DNA of 64,000 nucleotides, taken from assembly GCF_000784735.1 (NCBI RefSeq), contig NZ_JSYG01000015.1:105841-169840 (forward strand), in the 5' to 3' direction. A program made the position numbers and the translations under genes. Positions 9,204-19,111 of this stretch are shown here, piece after piece; the first letter of the stretch is position 1, and every line of letters begins with the position of its first letter. The notes beneath the pieces were generated by a model. That model saw only the letters and a list, made by a program, of their open reading frames with translations. It ran no database searches and was not told the origin of the DNA. Origin of the DNA: Dickeya undicola. GTDB lineage: Bacteria; Pseudomonadota; Gammaproteobacteria; Enterobacterales; Enterobacteriaceae.

Positions 9204-10328
9204 ATGCGGTCAATACTTCACACCGTCGAAAGCATTACCGTGAATGAACGTATGGTGCTGGATATTGTCCGCCGCCATCGGCCCATCATGCGCTCGGCGG
9301 TTTCCCCGCTAACCAACCTCACCCAGCCATCGGTACACCGCATCATCGACAACCTGTTGGAGCGCGGGTTGCTGCGGCTGGGCGAAAGCGTCGTGCATGG
9401 TCGCGGCAAACCCAGCCCGTCGCTGGAGCTGGCACCCACCGCGCGCTACAGCATCGGCATTTCAGTCAATACGGATATGTTGGCGTTTTGCCTGTGCGAT
9501 TTCAGTTGTCAGGTCGTGCATGAAGAAACGCTGGATATCGCGCTGAATGACCGCACGCGGGCGATGTTTACGCTGAAAGAACGGGTACGCCAGGTGCTGC
9601 AACACCGCGCTATTCCTGCGTCGGCCGTCATCGGTATCGGGTTTGCCATTGCCGGTTATTTGATGGAAGAAAAGCGGTTGTTCAATACGCCGGAACCGCT
9701 GCGTGATTGGTCACTGGTGGATCTCAAAAACGAACTGGAAACCCTGTTTGATCTGGAAGTCTGGACGGAGAACAACGCCACCACCGGTGCCATCGGCGAG
9801 TCCGTGCTGGGTGCAGGGTTGCAATACCCCACCTTCGGTTACCTGTCGTTTAATTACGGGTTTGGTGCCGGGCTCATCCTCAATGGGCAGCCTTTTTCCG
9901 GCGCGTTCGGTAATGCCGGGGAGATCAGCCGCATTTACACCGAGCAAGAATTCCCCTCCCGCCCGGCACTGGGCGAACTGCTCAAGCGACTTAATGCGCA
10001 CGGGGTCGATATCCAGCGGGTCAGCGCCTTGCGCCAGCAGTTCGACCCGCAATGGCCGGGTGTAAACGACTGGGTGGCGGAGGTCCGGCCATACCTGAAC
10101 CGGGCGATTGATGCGTTGCGGGCGGTGATTGACCCAGCCGCCATCGTATTTGGCGGTGAACTGCCGACGGCACTGGGCGACATGCTGCTCAACGTGCCGC
10201 CAACCCAACAGCCGCCACGTTACGGCCTCGCCGCGCAGTACCCTCGGTTGTTGCTAAGCCAGATCCAGCACGACCCCTCCGTGGTTGGTGCTGCATTGAT
10301 GCCGTTCAAAGCGCGTTACTTCGCCTGA
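9204..10328 (+). CDS. ROK-family (NagC/XylR-like) transcriptional regulator
   Basis: 374 aa. Residues about 10-65 form a winged helix-turn-helix (LTNLTQPSVHRIIDNLLERGLL), followed by a ROK domain. The phosphate-binding DxGxT motif is replaced (GISVNTD) and the CxCGxxGCxE zinc motif expected after the GEI segment is absent, so it is a regulator and not a kinase. Divergent from the ABC/GDPD/IMPase operon with a palindrome between, so it probably represses that operon; the inducer is unknown. Confidence 0.88.
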   Translation: MRSILHTVESITVNERMVLDIVRRHRPIMRSAVSPLTNLTQPSVHRIIDNLLERGLLRLGESVVHGRGKPSPSLELAPTARYSIGISVNTDMLAFCLCDFSCQVVHEETLDIALNDRTRAMFTLKERVRQVLQHRAIPASAVIGIGFAIAGYLMEEKRLFNTPEPLRDWSLVDLKNELETLFDLEVWTENNATTGAIGESVLGAGLQYPTFGYLSFNYGFGAGLILNGQPFSGAFGNAGEISRIYTEQEFPSRPALGELLKRLNAHGVDIQRVSALRQQFDPQWPGVNDWVAEVRPYLNRAIDALRAVIDPAAIVFGGELPTALGDMLLNVPPTQQPPRYGLAAQYPRLLLSQIQHDPSVVGAALMPFKARYFA

Positions 10329-10341
10329 CGGCCGTTTAGCG

Positions 10342-11271
10342 TCAATCGCCAGCAGATAAGGGTGACAACGTCACTTTCCAGGCTGAGGTTGCCGCGTCCG
10401 TCAGTAATGTCACCAGGGTGGCAACCTCTTCATCACAAGGCTGCTTCTCTTCCTCCACCACCAGATACAACGGTGTGAAACGCCGCCCCCCCTGCGGCAG
10501 CGACAGCGGTTTCAGCTCGCCGGAAGCCAGCCAGGGCGCGATACGCTCCTCCGGCATCCAGCCATAACCGACTCCGTGCATGACGGCTTCTATCGCCGCC
10601 TCGACCGTGGTGAACGTCCAGTTTTCGGCGCTGGCTGGCTTACGCAGACTGTCTTTTTGCTGTTGCCGGTCGATGATCTCAATCAGCGGATACGCCGCGA
10701 GATCCTGAAACGACAATGGCGTGGCAAGCTGGTGCAACGGATGTTCAGCCCGTGCGACGGCCACAAACGCCATTTCCATCAATAATCGTCCCCGGTTAAT
10801 GCCTTCCCACGGCCGGGAAATCAGCCAGATATCCGCCTGACGATCCGCCAGTTGCGCCCGGCTTTCACTGCGCAGCACTTCCATCAGATGCACCTGCGTA
10901 TGCGGATGGCGAGACTGAAAGGTGCGCAGCGCGCCAAACAGCGTGGCTTTGGGGAAAATACTGTCCACCACCAGATCGATTCTGGCGCGTCCGCCACGCT
11001 GTAGTACTTCCGCTCGCGACTCCAGCGCCTGAAAGGCGTTTAGCAACGGCATCACCTGCGCCAGCAATTGCTGCCCCTGTGCCGTCAACACCGTTCTACG
11101 TCCAGAGGGCGCCAGCAGCGCCACCCCCAACCGTTCCTGCATCAACGACAATTGATAACTGACCGACGATTGGCTGCGATTAAACGCCTGCGCCGCCGGG
11201 GCAAAGCCCCCCAGCTCCACCACCGCCTGTAGCAGCGTCCATTGTTCCAGTGTGGTTTTCGTCAACATCAT
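10342..11271 (-). CDS. LysR-family transcriptional regulator, divergent from padC
   Basis: 309 aa with an N-terminal winged helix-turn-helix (residues about 5-65; FAPAAQAFNRSQSSVSYQL) and a periplasmic-binding-protein-like effector domain. Starts MMLTK; either of two adjacent ATGs (11271 or 11268) is possible. It faces the phenolic acid decarboxylase gene across 285 bases, the usual arrangement for a LysR activator and its target, so hydroxycinnamate sensing is the likely role (inference). Confidence 0.88.
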   Translation of the reverse strand: MMLTKTTLEQWTLLQAVVELGGFAPAAQAFNRSQSSVSYQLSLMQERLGVALLAPSGRRTVLTAQGQQLLAQVMPLLNAFQALESRAEVLQRGGRARIDLVVDSIFPKATLFGALRTFQSRHPHTQVHLMEVLRSESRAQLADRQADIWLISRPWEGINRGRLLMEMAFVAVARAEHPLHQLATPLSFQDLAAYPLIEIIDRQQQKDSLRKPASAENWTFTTVEAAIEAVMHGVGYGWMPEERIAPWLASGELKPLSLPQGGRRFTPLYLVVEEEKQPCDEEVATLVTLLTDAATSAWKVTLSPLSAGD

Positions 11272-11401
11272 GCTTCAGTCTGCCTCTGTGTAACGGGTGT
11301 ATCGTTCGGCCATCGCCTCAATTCATCTAATTATTGAATTAATTAGCACTAAAAACAGCGTTATTCATCAACTTAATTCGCTTTTATACTCCCGTTAACA
11401 C

Positions 11402-11530
11402 CCTATCCCAATAGGCGTCGCCCGTTTGGACACAGACAGCGCGGAGAACCCGGAGCGTACACGGAGTACGTGAGGCGTTCAAACCCGGTCCTGGGCCAAC
11501 ATGGCAAGTAAAAGAACCTATCGGGACAGG
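11402..11530. repeat. MITE-like palindromic element in the LysR-padC intergenic region
   Basis: About 129 bases bounded by CCTATCCCAATAGG (11402-11415) and CCTATCGGGACAGG (11517-11530), which are inverted copies matching at 12 of 14 positions. The inside holds short self-complementary pieces around GCGTAC/GTACGT and no gene. The form is that of a small non-coding mobile or extragenic repeat; it ends 26 bases before padC and so lies in the padC leader or promoter. Confidence 0.55.
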
Positions 11531-11556
11531 TTATCAGTCAACAAAAGGAAAACAGT

Positions 11557-12063
11557 ATGAGTAGCTTCGACAAACAGGATCTCAGCGGTTTTGTGGGAAA
11601 ACATCTGGTCTACACCTACGACAATGGCTGGAATTACGAGATCTACGTGAAAAATGGCAACACGCTGGATTACCGCATTCACAGCGGCATTGTGGGTAAT
11701 CGCTGGGTGAAGGATCAGGCGGTGTTTATCGCCCGCGTCGCCCGCGACGTCTACAAGGTGTCCTGGACGGAACCGACCGGCACCGACGTGAGCCTGATCA
11801 TCAATCTGGGCGATCGGATTTTCCACGGCACCATTTTCTTCCCCCGTTGGGTTATCAATAACCCGGAAAAAACCGTCTGCTTCCAGAACGACCATATTCC
11901 GCTGATGGAGTCTTATCGTGCGGCAGGCCCGGCCTACCCGACTGAAGTGATTGACGAATTCGCTACCATTACTTTTGTGCGCGACTGCGGTGAAGACGAT
12001 AACAACGTGATCAATTGCCCGGCCAGCGACCTGCCGGACAATTTCCCGCAGAATCTGCGTTAA
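11557..12063 (+). CDS. padC: Phenolic acid decarboxylase
   Basis: 168 aa, full length. Cofactor-free decarboxylase converting p-coumaric, ferulic and caffeic acids to 4-vinyl derivatives, a detoxification of plant phenolics. The residues corresponding to the known active site are all present with a constant offset of eight: Tyr19, Tyr21, Arg49, Glu72. Preceded by AAGGA and followed by a strong terminator. Likely controlled by the divergent LysR gene. Confidence 0.96.
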   Translation: MSSFDKQDLSGFVGKHLVYTYDNGWNYEIYVKNGNTLDYRIHSGIVGNRWVKDQAVFIARVARDVYKVSWTEPTGTDVSLIINLGDRIFHGTIFFPRWVINNPEKTVCFQNDHIPLMESYRAAGPAYPTEVIDEFATITFVRDCGEDDNNVINCPASDLPDNFPQNLR

Positions 12064-12125
12064 GCCCCACAGACATCGCTAATGCGGGATCGCATTTAGC
12101 GTTCAGCGCATCATCCCCAAACACA

Positions 12126-12154
12126 ACGGCAGGCCACCAGGGCCTGCCGTTTTT
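12126..12154. terminator. Bidirectional terminator between padC and chemoreceptor gene
   Basis: Ten-bp stem ACGGCAGGCC / GGCCTGCCGT, loop ACCAG, then a T-tract on the + strand. It sits between convergent genes. Confidence 0.88.
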
Positions 12155-12178
12155 CTGTGTCATAGCAAATATGTCGGC

Positions 12179-14137
12179 TCAGAACGTCGTCCAATTATCC
12201 GCTGACGAACTGTCTGAACGACCGGCCGGTAACGCGGCAGGACGAACGTTGCGATCCGCTATCTTCGCCTTGTTGTCCGCCATGCGCGGGTGGGTAGCAA
12301 GCGCGGGTTCATCCTGTGATGACAGGCGGAATACCGACACCATCCGTGACAGTTTCGCCGCCTCGTCTTCCAGCGAGTTCGCTGCCGCAGACGATTCCTG
12401 CACCATTGAAGCATTCTGCTGAATGGTGGTATCCATTTCCGATACCGCTGCACCTATTTGCGCGATGCCGCGGCTCTGTTCATCCGACGCCGAGGCGATT
12501 TCGCCCATGATGTCGTGAACCCGTTTGACGGATGCCATAATGTCATCCATCGCACTGCCCGAATCCGACACCAGCACCGTCCCGGTATTCACCCGGCTCA
12601 CCGATTCTGAGATCAGCCCTTCAATCTCTTTGGCCGCCTGGGAACTGCGTTGCGCCAGATTACGCACTTCCCCGGCCACCACCGCAAAACCACGCCCCTG
12701 TTCACCGGCTCGCGCGGCTTCCACCGCCGCGTTCAGCGCCAGGATGTTGGTTTGAAACGCAATGCTGTTGATGACGGAGGTAATATCGGAAATCTTTTTC
12801 GAGCTCCCCGAAATATCATCCATCGTCTGGATCACCTTGTGGATGATCTCACCGCCACGATTGGCGTTACCGGAAGCCTGTTCGGAAATCTGGCTGGCAT
12901 GTCGCGCATTGTCGGCGTTGTTTTTCACCGTGGCGGTCAGCTGTTCCATACTGGCGGCGGTTTCCACGATCGCTGCCGACTGCTGTTCGGTACGTGATGA
13001 CAAGTCGTTGTTGCCAGCGGCAATCTCTGACGATGCGTTGGCAACGCTGTAAACACTATGGCGGATATCAGCAATCAAATGGCGTAGCTTTTCCGTCATC
13101 GACATCATCGCCTGAGTCAATTGCCCCAGCTCATCATGCCGTTCCACCACCACACTGGCCGACAAGTCACCGTCGGCTATCTTCTCTGCCAGTTTCAGAT
13201 TGGCGATCACCGGTCGGGTAATCTGGCGGGTGACGGACCAGGCAATGAATAACCCCAGCACGACAGCCGCTATGCCGGAAATAACCGTCTGGAGCACCGA
13301 GTTATCAATAATATCGTTGTTACGAACGCCGATTTTTTTGAGAATGCCATCGATATCGCTAATCAGCTTGTCCCCGGTCGCCCTGAGCGCGGAGTCAGAC
13401 GTTCTCAACTGATTGAGCTTGTCGTTATATTTCACACCACTCTGGTTATAGCGCTCAATTCGGTTACCGAGTTCGATGACGCTATTTTTAGCCTCCGCAG
13501 GGAGCAATCCATTCAGGTTATCGAAGGCTTTTTTTGCCTGTTCATACCCGCCCTGCATCGACTTAAATGCCGCCTCGCTGCCTTCTTTTTGCAACAAATG
13601 CACTTTGTCCACCAGTTGCGTGTAGAGTACGCTGGCCTGATGATACTGCCGTAATACATTGATATCGTTAGAGCTGGTGTACAGTGCATCGCTCAGGGGA
13701 TCTTTCTGGTCAAGCGCGGCGATCTCTTTCGTGACATCATTCATGCTATCGACACTGTTTTTGACTTGCTCAATATTTTTGGCGTATTCCGTAAAGTCCT
13801 GCGCCACATTGCTAAAATCGCCCTGATACGTTGCATCCCAACGTAGTGCGTTGGCTTTTTCATTGAGCTGGCGAGCCTGCGCAAGGTATTTATTCAGATT
13901 ATTGAGGTTGTCATTATTAAGTGTGTAGGTGAATTTAATACGGGCAATTCGGGTAAGATCAATAAAGTTCCCCATTTCATTCATAACGGAACTTTTAACA
14001 TACAAGTCCTGAATCATAAAAAAACGAACTGAGCTAAATGCTGAAGCCAGAATAACCAACAGCAGCACAATGCCAAATCCGCCATACATCTTGTGAGCGA
14101 TCTTTAAATTTCGAACATAATTCCCAAACACACTCAT
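12179..14137 (-). CDS. Methyl-accepting chemotaxis protein, HBM-type membrane receptor
   Basis: 652 aa. Membrane helix at about 15-37, a long all-helical periplasmic domain (about 40-280) of the helical bimodular type, second membrane helix about 285-305, HAMP, then the MCP signalling hairpin with the conserved tip around [20 protein letters not shown]. It ends in NWTTF, a variant of the NWETF pentapeptide that tethers CheR/CheB in high-abundance receptors. HBM domains in characterised receptors bind organic acids; the ligand here is unknown. Single gene with its own upstream region. Confidence 0.95.
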   Translation of the reverse strand: MSVFGNYVRNLKIAHKMYGGFGIVLLLVILASAFSSVRFFMIQDLYVKSSVMNEMGNFIDLTRIARIKFTYTLNNDNLNNLNKYLAQARQLNEKANALRWDATYQGDFSNVAQDFTEYAKNIEQVKNSVDSMNDVTKEIAALDQKDPLSDALYTSSNDINVLRQYHQASVLYTQLVDKVHLLQKEGSEAAFKSMQGGYEQAKKAFDNLNGLLPAEAKNSVIELGNRIERYNQSGVKYNDKLNQLRTSDSALRATGDKLISDIDGILKKIGVRNNDIIDNSVLQTVISGIAAVVLGLFIAWSVTRQITRPVIANLKLAEKIADGDLSASVVVERHDELGQLTQAMMSMTEKLRHLIADIRHSVYSVANASSEIAAGNNDLSSRTEQQSAAIVETAASMEQLTATVKNNADNARHASQISEQASGNANRGGEIIHKVIQTMDDISGSSKKISDITSVINSIAFQTNILALNAAVEAARAGEQGRGFAVVAGEVRNLAQRSSQAAKEIEGLISESVSRVNTGTVLVSDSGSAMDDIMASVKRVHDIMGEIASASDEQSRGIAQIGAAVSEMDTTIQQNASMVQESSAAANSLEDEAAKLSRMVSVFRLSSQDEPALATHPRMADNKAKIADRNVRPAALPAGRSDSSSADNWTTF

Positions 14138-14312
14138 CCTTGCTTCTCCGACAGGTGGAAGACGCCGCGATAAAGGCGACAGATATTTTTATCTTATCGG
14201 AACAGAATGATGTTTTTTTAGCAAAATCACGTGACATTAGTCACACTTTATATAATAAAATGCTTTATTTTAATCACGAATGATTAATTTACATCGAGAT
14301 CTGATGATCAAC

Positions 14313-14340
14313 AAAAAGCCCCTGCCGGAAGGCAAGGGCT
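14313..14340 (-). terminator. Terminator of the small exported-protein gene
   Basis: Read on the - strand: AGCCCTTGCC, loop TTCC, GGCAGGGGCT (one mismatch), then TTTTGTT. It lies just downstream of the gene ending at 14363. Confidence 0.85.
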
Positions 14341-14362
14341 AAACAGCGGGACACAGGTGTGA

Positions 14363-14932
14363 CTATTTTGCCGCCAGCAAGCTTTTCCCTATCGCCAGCG
14401 TCGCGCTGGCCTGACGCTGCTGCGCTGGCTCAAACATTTTGTTATCCACCAGCGTCACTGGCTGAATTTCAACAATACGGCCTTTCACCACAGCGGAGCA
14501 CAGTGAATGAACCACCTGGTCATTCAAAATCGTCAACAGGCAACGAAACGTGGGTGAACCGTCAGCAACCAGGTCCTTTTTTTCCGGCCGGATGCGTTGG
14601 CGCAACATCTCTTTCTCAGAGCTGGCAACCACGGAATCCAGTTCGCTGTCACCAGCCACTGTCTGCCCGTTAGCCAGGGGTGGCGTATAAATGGTTACCA
14701 GCGCCTTACGCTTGGTGACGGTATCCACATACTCCGTCTGTACCGAATGCTCTTTCGCATCCACCTCCACTTTCAACCGCTTTAAACCATCGACGACCGT
14801 CGGCAGTGCATCGGCCAGTTGCTGTGAGGTATACCCTGCTATCAGATCCGGATTGCTGTTATCAGCAAAACCATAGAGTGGCATCACCAGTAACAAGCCG
14901 TACAGTCCTTTCGTTATCACGCTTTTCGTCAT
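14363..14932 (-). CDS. Exported protein of unknown function
   Basis: 189 aa. N-terminal signal peptide of about 23 residues (GLYGLLLVMPLYGFA-D). Mature part has two Cys about 13 residues apart (RCLLTILNDQVVHSLC), which could form a periplasmic disulfide. No family recognised. It is monocistronic, with its own terminator, between two chemoreceptor genes; nothing in the sequence ties it to chemotaxis. Confidence 0.75.
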   Translation of the reverse strand: MTKSVITKGLYGLLLVMPLYGFADNSNPDLIAGYTSQQLADALPTVVDGLKRLKVEVDAKEHSVQTEYVDTVTKRKALVTIYTPPLANGQTVAGDSELDSVVASSEKEMLRQRIRPEKKDLVADGSPTFRCLLTILNDQVVHSLCSAVVKGRIVEIQPVTLVDNKMFEPAQQRQASATLAIGKSLLAAK

Positions 14933-15108
14933 TTTTTCTCTCCAATACGCCTGATTTTTTGATATGAACCATCCCCTGATAACACTATATATATCGAATC
15001 GCTTTTTTATCAGCGTGATAGCGTCAATTTTTACCGCAATTCGGTTGTTATGATGTTGGCTGTTTTTCGTTTACCCCTGCCTCACCGGTTTCAGCGCTAT
15101 CCTTCCTC

Positions 15109-15174
15109 TATACCCGTCATATTTCACGTTGCAGGTGTATTGGCTTTCCTGAAACCCGAATTATTTTGGGTCTA
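15109..15174. repeat. Short copy of an enterobacterial palindromic intergenic repeat
   Basis: Begins TATACCCGTCATATTTCACG and ends with CCCGAATTATTTTGGGTCTA, the two ends of a known type of dispersed enterobacterial palindrome; the middle is largely deleted compared with the copy at 32677-32789. It lies in the 473-base gap 14933-15405, which otherwise holds only regulatory palindromes. Confidence 0.6.
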
Positions 15175-15261
15175 CTATCATTAGATAGTCTACATTATTT
15201 TTACTTGTTAATTATTGTAATCCATCGGCTAGCTAGCGGAATAACGGCATGAAAACAACCG

Positions 15262-15277
15262 GTGTGATCCCTCACAC
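15262..15277. promoter_or_regulatory. Palindrome GTGTGA-N4-TCACAC upstream of FIST receptor
   Basis: Perfect six-bp arms with a TCCC spacer, 129 bases before the FIST-receptor start. The spacer of four is two short for a CRP site. Function unknown. Confidence 0.35.
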
Positions 15278-15311
15278 GGAAATACATTTCTTGCTTATTC
15301 GACGCATAAGT

Positions 15312-15329
15312 GGGTGATCGCGATCACCC
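15312..15329. promoter_or_regulatory. CRP-like palindrome GGGTGA-TCGCGA-TCACCC
   Basis: Perfect 18-bp palindrome. It keeps the GTGA-N6-TCAC core of CRP sites with G/C in place of the outer T/A, and lies 77 bases before the start of the FIST-receptor gene, a reasonable activator position. Confidence 0.5.
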
Positions 15330-15405
15330 TCTGACCTGATAGCATCCCTTAGGATGAATTCAGGATTCCCATTAGATTAATTTAAATATAGGGAGTGGGG
15401 ATATC

Positions 15406-17349
15406 ATGTCATCTTTCCTGAATCGTATCGCAATTCCAGGTTTAAAAAGGAACCGCCCTGCACGTGGGGCCTATCGCTGTGACGCTTTACCTACCTCACT
15501 GTCAGCCCTCGGATTACCGTCCAAGCCAGGGCTACTGCTGGTATTTGTGCCACCTGAAGCGCATTTTTCGGAGGTCAATCGCGCCTGGCAACGTTTCTCC
15601 GCCCCCCATCGCACCGTCATTACCCTCTCCTCCACCGGCGCATTATGCAGCCAGCGCAATAATTCCACGTATTGCGACATGAACGGCCCTTATGGCAGTT
15701 GGTTGTGGATGCCCCAGACGCTGATCGCCAAACACGAAGTGCATCTGGTGGACTTGCACATGCATGATAAACCCAATGCCCGCGTCAGAGTCGATGCGAT
15801 CAGACGGGAACTAGAGCGCATTGACGTCAGTATGCCGCTCTCCTCGGACAACACGTTCGCACTGATTTATTGCGACGGCCTGGCCGCTTCGGAAGGCTTC
15901 CTGATGCAGGCCTGGTATGCCTGCCGCCGTTTCCCCTGCCTCACCATTGGCGGGGCGGCGGGCGGGCGGTTGGACTTCAGCGGAACCTACATTGGTGCGG
16001 ATAACACCGTGCTACAGGGGAAGGCGGTGATTGTGTTCTGCCAGATGGCACCCGGTAAATCCTTTGCACCGTTTAAGAGCCAGAATTTTAATCCAACACA
16101 ACAAAGCTGGCTGGTTGCCGAAGCTGACCCGGTCGCCCGCACCGTTAAATCCGTCTTTGACGCTAACGGCCACGAACAGCCCATCATTGAGGCTATCGCC
16201 TCATGCTTACGTTGCCCGCCCGATCAGATCAGTCAACATCTGACAGGAAAAACCTTTGCCGTTAAGGTTAATGACGAGTTCTTCGTCCGCTCTGTTGCAT
16301 CAATTAAAGAAGATCGCATTGCGTTTTTCTGCGACCTGGAATTTGGCGACCGTCTGTATCTTATGCAATCAACGGATTTTATCGCCACGACCGAGCGCGA
16401 CTGGCAACAATTCATGTCGCAATATGGCAAACCTGATCTTGTTCTGCTCAATGACTGCGTATTGCGCCGGGCGGGCAACACCAACCTGGATCGGGCCCAT
16501 TTCTTTGAGCACATCCCTGCGGCAGGGTTTTCCAGTTTTGGGGAGATTCTGGGCGTACCGATTAATCAGACACTATCGGCGCTGGCATTCTTCAGTCGAG
16601 ACGTAAAAGCGATGACGCATTTCCCGGTTGAATACGCTGCCTATGCCGGACACTACGCCCAGCGCGCGTTACGGCGTTGGGAAGCCCTGCACGATATTCA
16701 GTCTACCGTCGTCAAGCAGGTCGTCGATTACGAGCAGGCACTGGCTCCTTTGTTAACGGCCATGCCACAGTTGGAACAGGCGACACTACAACAAAGCGAA
16801 ACACTGGATGTGGCTCAAGCCAGTATTCGCGCAATTAGCGAATCCGCCTCAAAAACTCAGGAAGCGCAATCACGGCTGGAAACCGGCCTCAACGACCTGG
16901 AGCGAATCTCAAAAGGCATCAGTCATATCACCAGTGGTATCAATGCTATTGCGGATAAAACCAATCTGCTGGCGCTGAATGCGGCAGTCGAAGCCGCTCG
17001 TGCTGGCGAGGCAGGCCGGGGATTCGCCGTGGTAGCCGATGAGGTACGCAAACTGGCTAGCTCCTCCAAAGAGCAGGTGGACGCCACAACGCACAGCATC
17101 AACGAAGCCGTTGAAACCATTGCGCATATCCGAGCCATCGCACAGCAGACGGTAACGACAACAACGCAGATGGCGGATAAAAGCATCTCGGCGGCAAATC
17201 AAATCGCAGACATGAGCGCTGAAACCGATAAGGATCGGGCCAAGATGAGCGCCAATCTGAATAATTTGAAAGATCTTGCCAGAGGTATGGATGCCATGCA
17301 GGATGCCGTCAACCAGTTGACTACCTTGCAAAAACTCGCCTCATCCTAA
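15406..17349 (+). CDS. Soluble FIST-domain chemoreceptor
   Basis: 647 aa with no membrane helix or signal peptide, so cytoplasmic. Residues about 35-230 match FIST_N (including the [13 protein letters not shown]ly-rich segment), about 235-390 FIST_C (ending near NVDR-like [20 protein letters not shown]), then an MCP signalling domain with the tip [24 protein letters not shown] domains are sensory modules predicted to bind small ligands such as amino acids. It lacks the C-terminal NWETF-type tether. GGAGTGGGG-like Shine-Dalgarno before the ATG; a 10-bp perfect stem follows the stop. Confidence 0.92.
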   Translation: MSSFLNRIAIPGLKRNRPARGAYRCDALPTSLSALGLPSKPGLLLVFVPPEAHFSEVNRAWQRFSAPHRTVITLSSTGALCSQRNNSTYCDMNGPYGSWLWMPQTLIAKHEVHLVDLHMHDKPNARVRVDAIRRELERIDVSMPLSSDNTFALIYCDGLAASEGFLMQAWYACRRFPCLTIGGAAGGRLDFSGTYIGADNTVLQGKAVIVFCQMAPGKSFAPFKSQNFNPTQQSWLVAEADPVARTVKSVFDANGHEQPIIEAIASCLRCPPDQISQHLTGKTFAVKVNDEFFVRSVASIKEDRIAFFCDLEFGDRLYLMQSTDFIATTERDWQQFMSQYGKPDLVLLNDCVLRRAGNTNLDRAHFFEHIPAAGFSSFGEILGVPINQTLSALAFFSRDVKAMTHFPVEYAAYAGHYAQRALRRWEALHDIQSTVVKQVVDYEQALAPLLTAMPQLEQATLQQSETLDVAQASIRAISESASKTQEAQSRLETGLNDLERISKGISHITSGINAIADKTNLLALNAAVEAARAGEAGRGFAVVADEVRKLASSSKEQVDATTHSINEAVETIAHIRAIAQQTVTTTTQMADKSISAANQIADMSAETDKDRAKMSANLNNLKDLARGMDAMQDAVNQLTTLQKLASS

Positions 17350-17362
17350 CCGCCTCGATAAC

Positions 17363-17400
17363 CGGAGTCGACAGCCATTCCCCCTCGTCGACTCCGTCAT
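17363..17400 (+). terminator. Probable terminator after FIST receptor
   Basis: Perfect ten-bp stem CGGAGTCGAC / GTCGACTCCG with a 14-base loop, followed by a weak T-run (TCATTTT). Confidence 0.6.
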
Positions 17401-17523
17401 TTTCCTGAAAAAATCATGCAGTTTTTATGTGACAGACGGCGCTATTAAAGCGACAATGCTGCCCACGCTTAAATCAGGTTATCACGTTGTCTTAATTGAC
17501 CGACGTTTCACAACACGATATTT

Positions 17524-18063
17524 ATGCAGACATTCTTATTTGACACATTACCTACCCCCATTGGGGATTTATTATTAATTGCCGATGAGAATTATCACTT
17601 AAGGGCGGTGGAATGGTGTGAATATGAAGAAAAATTATATCAATCGCTCAATAAGCGTTATCGCAATGATCCATTCGTGTTAAAAGCCTGTGGTAATCCT
17701 GGTGGATTAACTGATACTCTGCACGCCTATTTTGCTGGCGAGCTGCATAGCATAGAAACGTTGCCAGTTGCCGCCGCCGGGACAGATTTTCAGCGCCAGG
17801 TATGGCAGGCTCTTCGCACGATATCCTGTGGTAGTACAATAACTTATGGTGAGCTAGCTGCCAGGCTCGGGCAACCGGGTGCCGCCCGTGCGGTTGGTCT
17901 GGCAAATGGTGCCAACCCCATCAGTATCGTGGTTCCCTGCCATCGCGTCATCGGCGCACAAGGTGCGCTCACCGGCTATGCTGGCGGCATTCATCGCAAA
18001 CAATGGTTATTAACGCATGAAGGGTATTTGCCGCAGCAGAATTTATTCAATACCAGCCATTAA
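17524..18063 (+). CDS. ogt: Methylated-DNA--protein-cysteine methyltransferase
   Basis: 179 aa. Suicide repair protein that takes the methyl group from O6-methylguanine and O4-methylthymine onto the Cys of the PCHRVIG motif (residues about 139-145, codons near 17937). N-terminal RNase-H-like domain and C-terminal HTH (TYGELAARLGQPGAARAVG) are complete. Position next to fnr and uspE matches E. coli ogt-fnr-uspE. Confidence 0.95.
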   Translation: MQTFLFDTLPTPIGDLLLIADENYHLRAVEWCEYEEKLYQSLNKRYRNDPFVLKACGNPGGLTDTLHAYFAGELHSIETLPVAAAGTDFQRQVWQALRTISCGSTITYGELAARLGQPGAARAVGLANGANPISIVVPCHRVIGAQGALTGYAGGIHRKQWLLTHEGYLPQQNLFNTSH

Positions 18064-18191
18064 GTTACCGAGGTTAGCGTAGCGCCAGGGTAAAAATCCG
18101 AATGTGATGGTAAAAATATTAATAAGCTCACTATTTATTAGTCAGTTCCGGAGATAGCAGAGCTTATCAGACCCAATAAAAGCTGTTAAAA

Positions 18192-18205
18192 TTGACCGAT
18201 ATCAA
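18192..18205 (+). promoter_or_regulatory. FNR box upstream of fnr
   Basis: TTGAC-CGAT-ATCAA, one base off the consensus TTGAT-N4-ATCAA, ending 20 bases before the fnr start. Matches the autoregulatory site known for E. coli fnr. Confidence 0.8.
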
Positions 18206-18225
18206 TTATCGCCTGAGTAAAGTCT

Positions 18226-18978
18226 ATGATTCCTGAAAAGCGAATAATCCGACGCATTCAGTCTGGCGGTTGTGCAATCCATTGTCAGGACTGCAGCATC
18301 AGCCAACTGTGTATTCCTTTCACGCTGAACGAGCATGAACTTGACCAGCTCGACAACATCATCGAAAGGAAAAAACCCATCCAGAAAGGGCAGGCGTTGT
18401 TCAAGGCCGGCGATGAGCTGAAATCGCTGTACGCCATCCGCTCAGGCACCATCAAAAGCTACACCATCACCGAACAGGGTGATGAACAGATCACCGGTTT
18501 CCATTTGGCCGGTGACCTGGTTGGATTTGACGCCATCGGCAATGCCCAGCACCCGAGCTTTGCGCAGGCGCTGGAAACGTCGATGGTGTGCGAGATTCCC
18601 TTTGAAACGCTGGATGACCTGTCCGGCAAAATGCCCAACCTGCGTCAGCAGATGATGCGGCTGATGAGCGGCGAAATCCGCGGCGATCAGGACATGATCC
18701 TGCTGTTATCGAAGAAAAACGCCGAAGAGCGTCTGGCGGCGTTCATCTACAACCTGTCTCGCCGTTTTGCTCAGCGTGGTTTTTCACCTCGTGAATTCCG
18801 CCTGACCATGACTCGTGGCGACATCGGCAACTACCTTGGTTTGACGGTGGAAACCATCAGCCGTCTGCTTGGCCGATTCCAGAAAAGCGGGATGCTGGCG
18901 GTAAAAGGCAAATACATCACCATCGAGAATATCGAAACGCTGGCTGAGTTAGCCGGTACGTCACGTAGCAAAGCGTAA
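18226..18978 (+). CDS. fnr: Oxygen-sensing transcriptional regulator FNR
   Basis: 250 aa. The four [4Fe-4S] ligands are present (Cys20, Cys23, Cys29 and a Cys near 122), with the extra Cys16 of the E. coli protein. cAMP-like effector domain, dimerisation helix and C-terminal HTH ([21 protein letters not shown]) follow. Global switch for anaerobic metabolism, active as a dimer when the cluster is intact. Autoregulated through the box just upstream. Confidence 0.98.
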   Translation: MIPEKRIIRRIQSGGCAIHCQDCSISQLCIPFTLNEHELDQLDNIIERKKPIQKGQALFKAGDELKSLYAIRSGTIKSYTITEQGDEQITGFHLAGDLVGFDAIGNAQHPSFAQALETSMVCEIPFETLDDLSGKMPNLRQQMMRLMSGEIRGDQDMILLLSKKNAEERLAAFIYNLSRRFAQRGFSPREFRLTMTRGDIGNYLGLTVETISRLLGRFQKSGMLAVKGKYITIENIETLAELAGTSRSKA

Positions 18979-18993
18979 CACCCCCTCTCCCTG

Positions 18994-19029
18994 ACTGGAT
19001 CAATGATTGCTCTGAATTGTTGATCCGGT
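18994..19029 (+). terminator. Hairpin after fnr
   Basis: ACTGGATCAA pairs with TTGATCCGGT (nine Watson-Crick pairs plus one G-T) around a 16-base loop; no T-tract, so a weak or processing hairpin. Confidence 0.4.
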
Positions 19030-19111
19030 CTTCATCACCAGTTGTTCAAAGCGATTTCCTTGCGTTACTCTTAACGGGCAGGCTGCAGAGTGACAGCCAA
19101 CAGGAGGAGCT

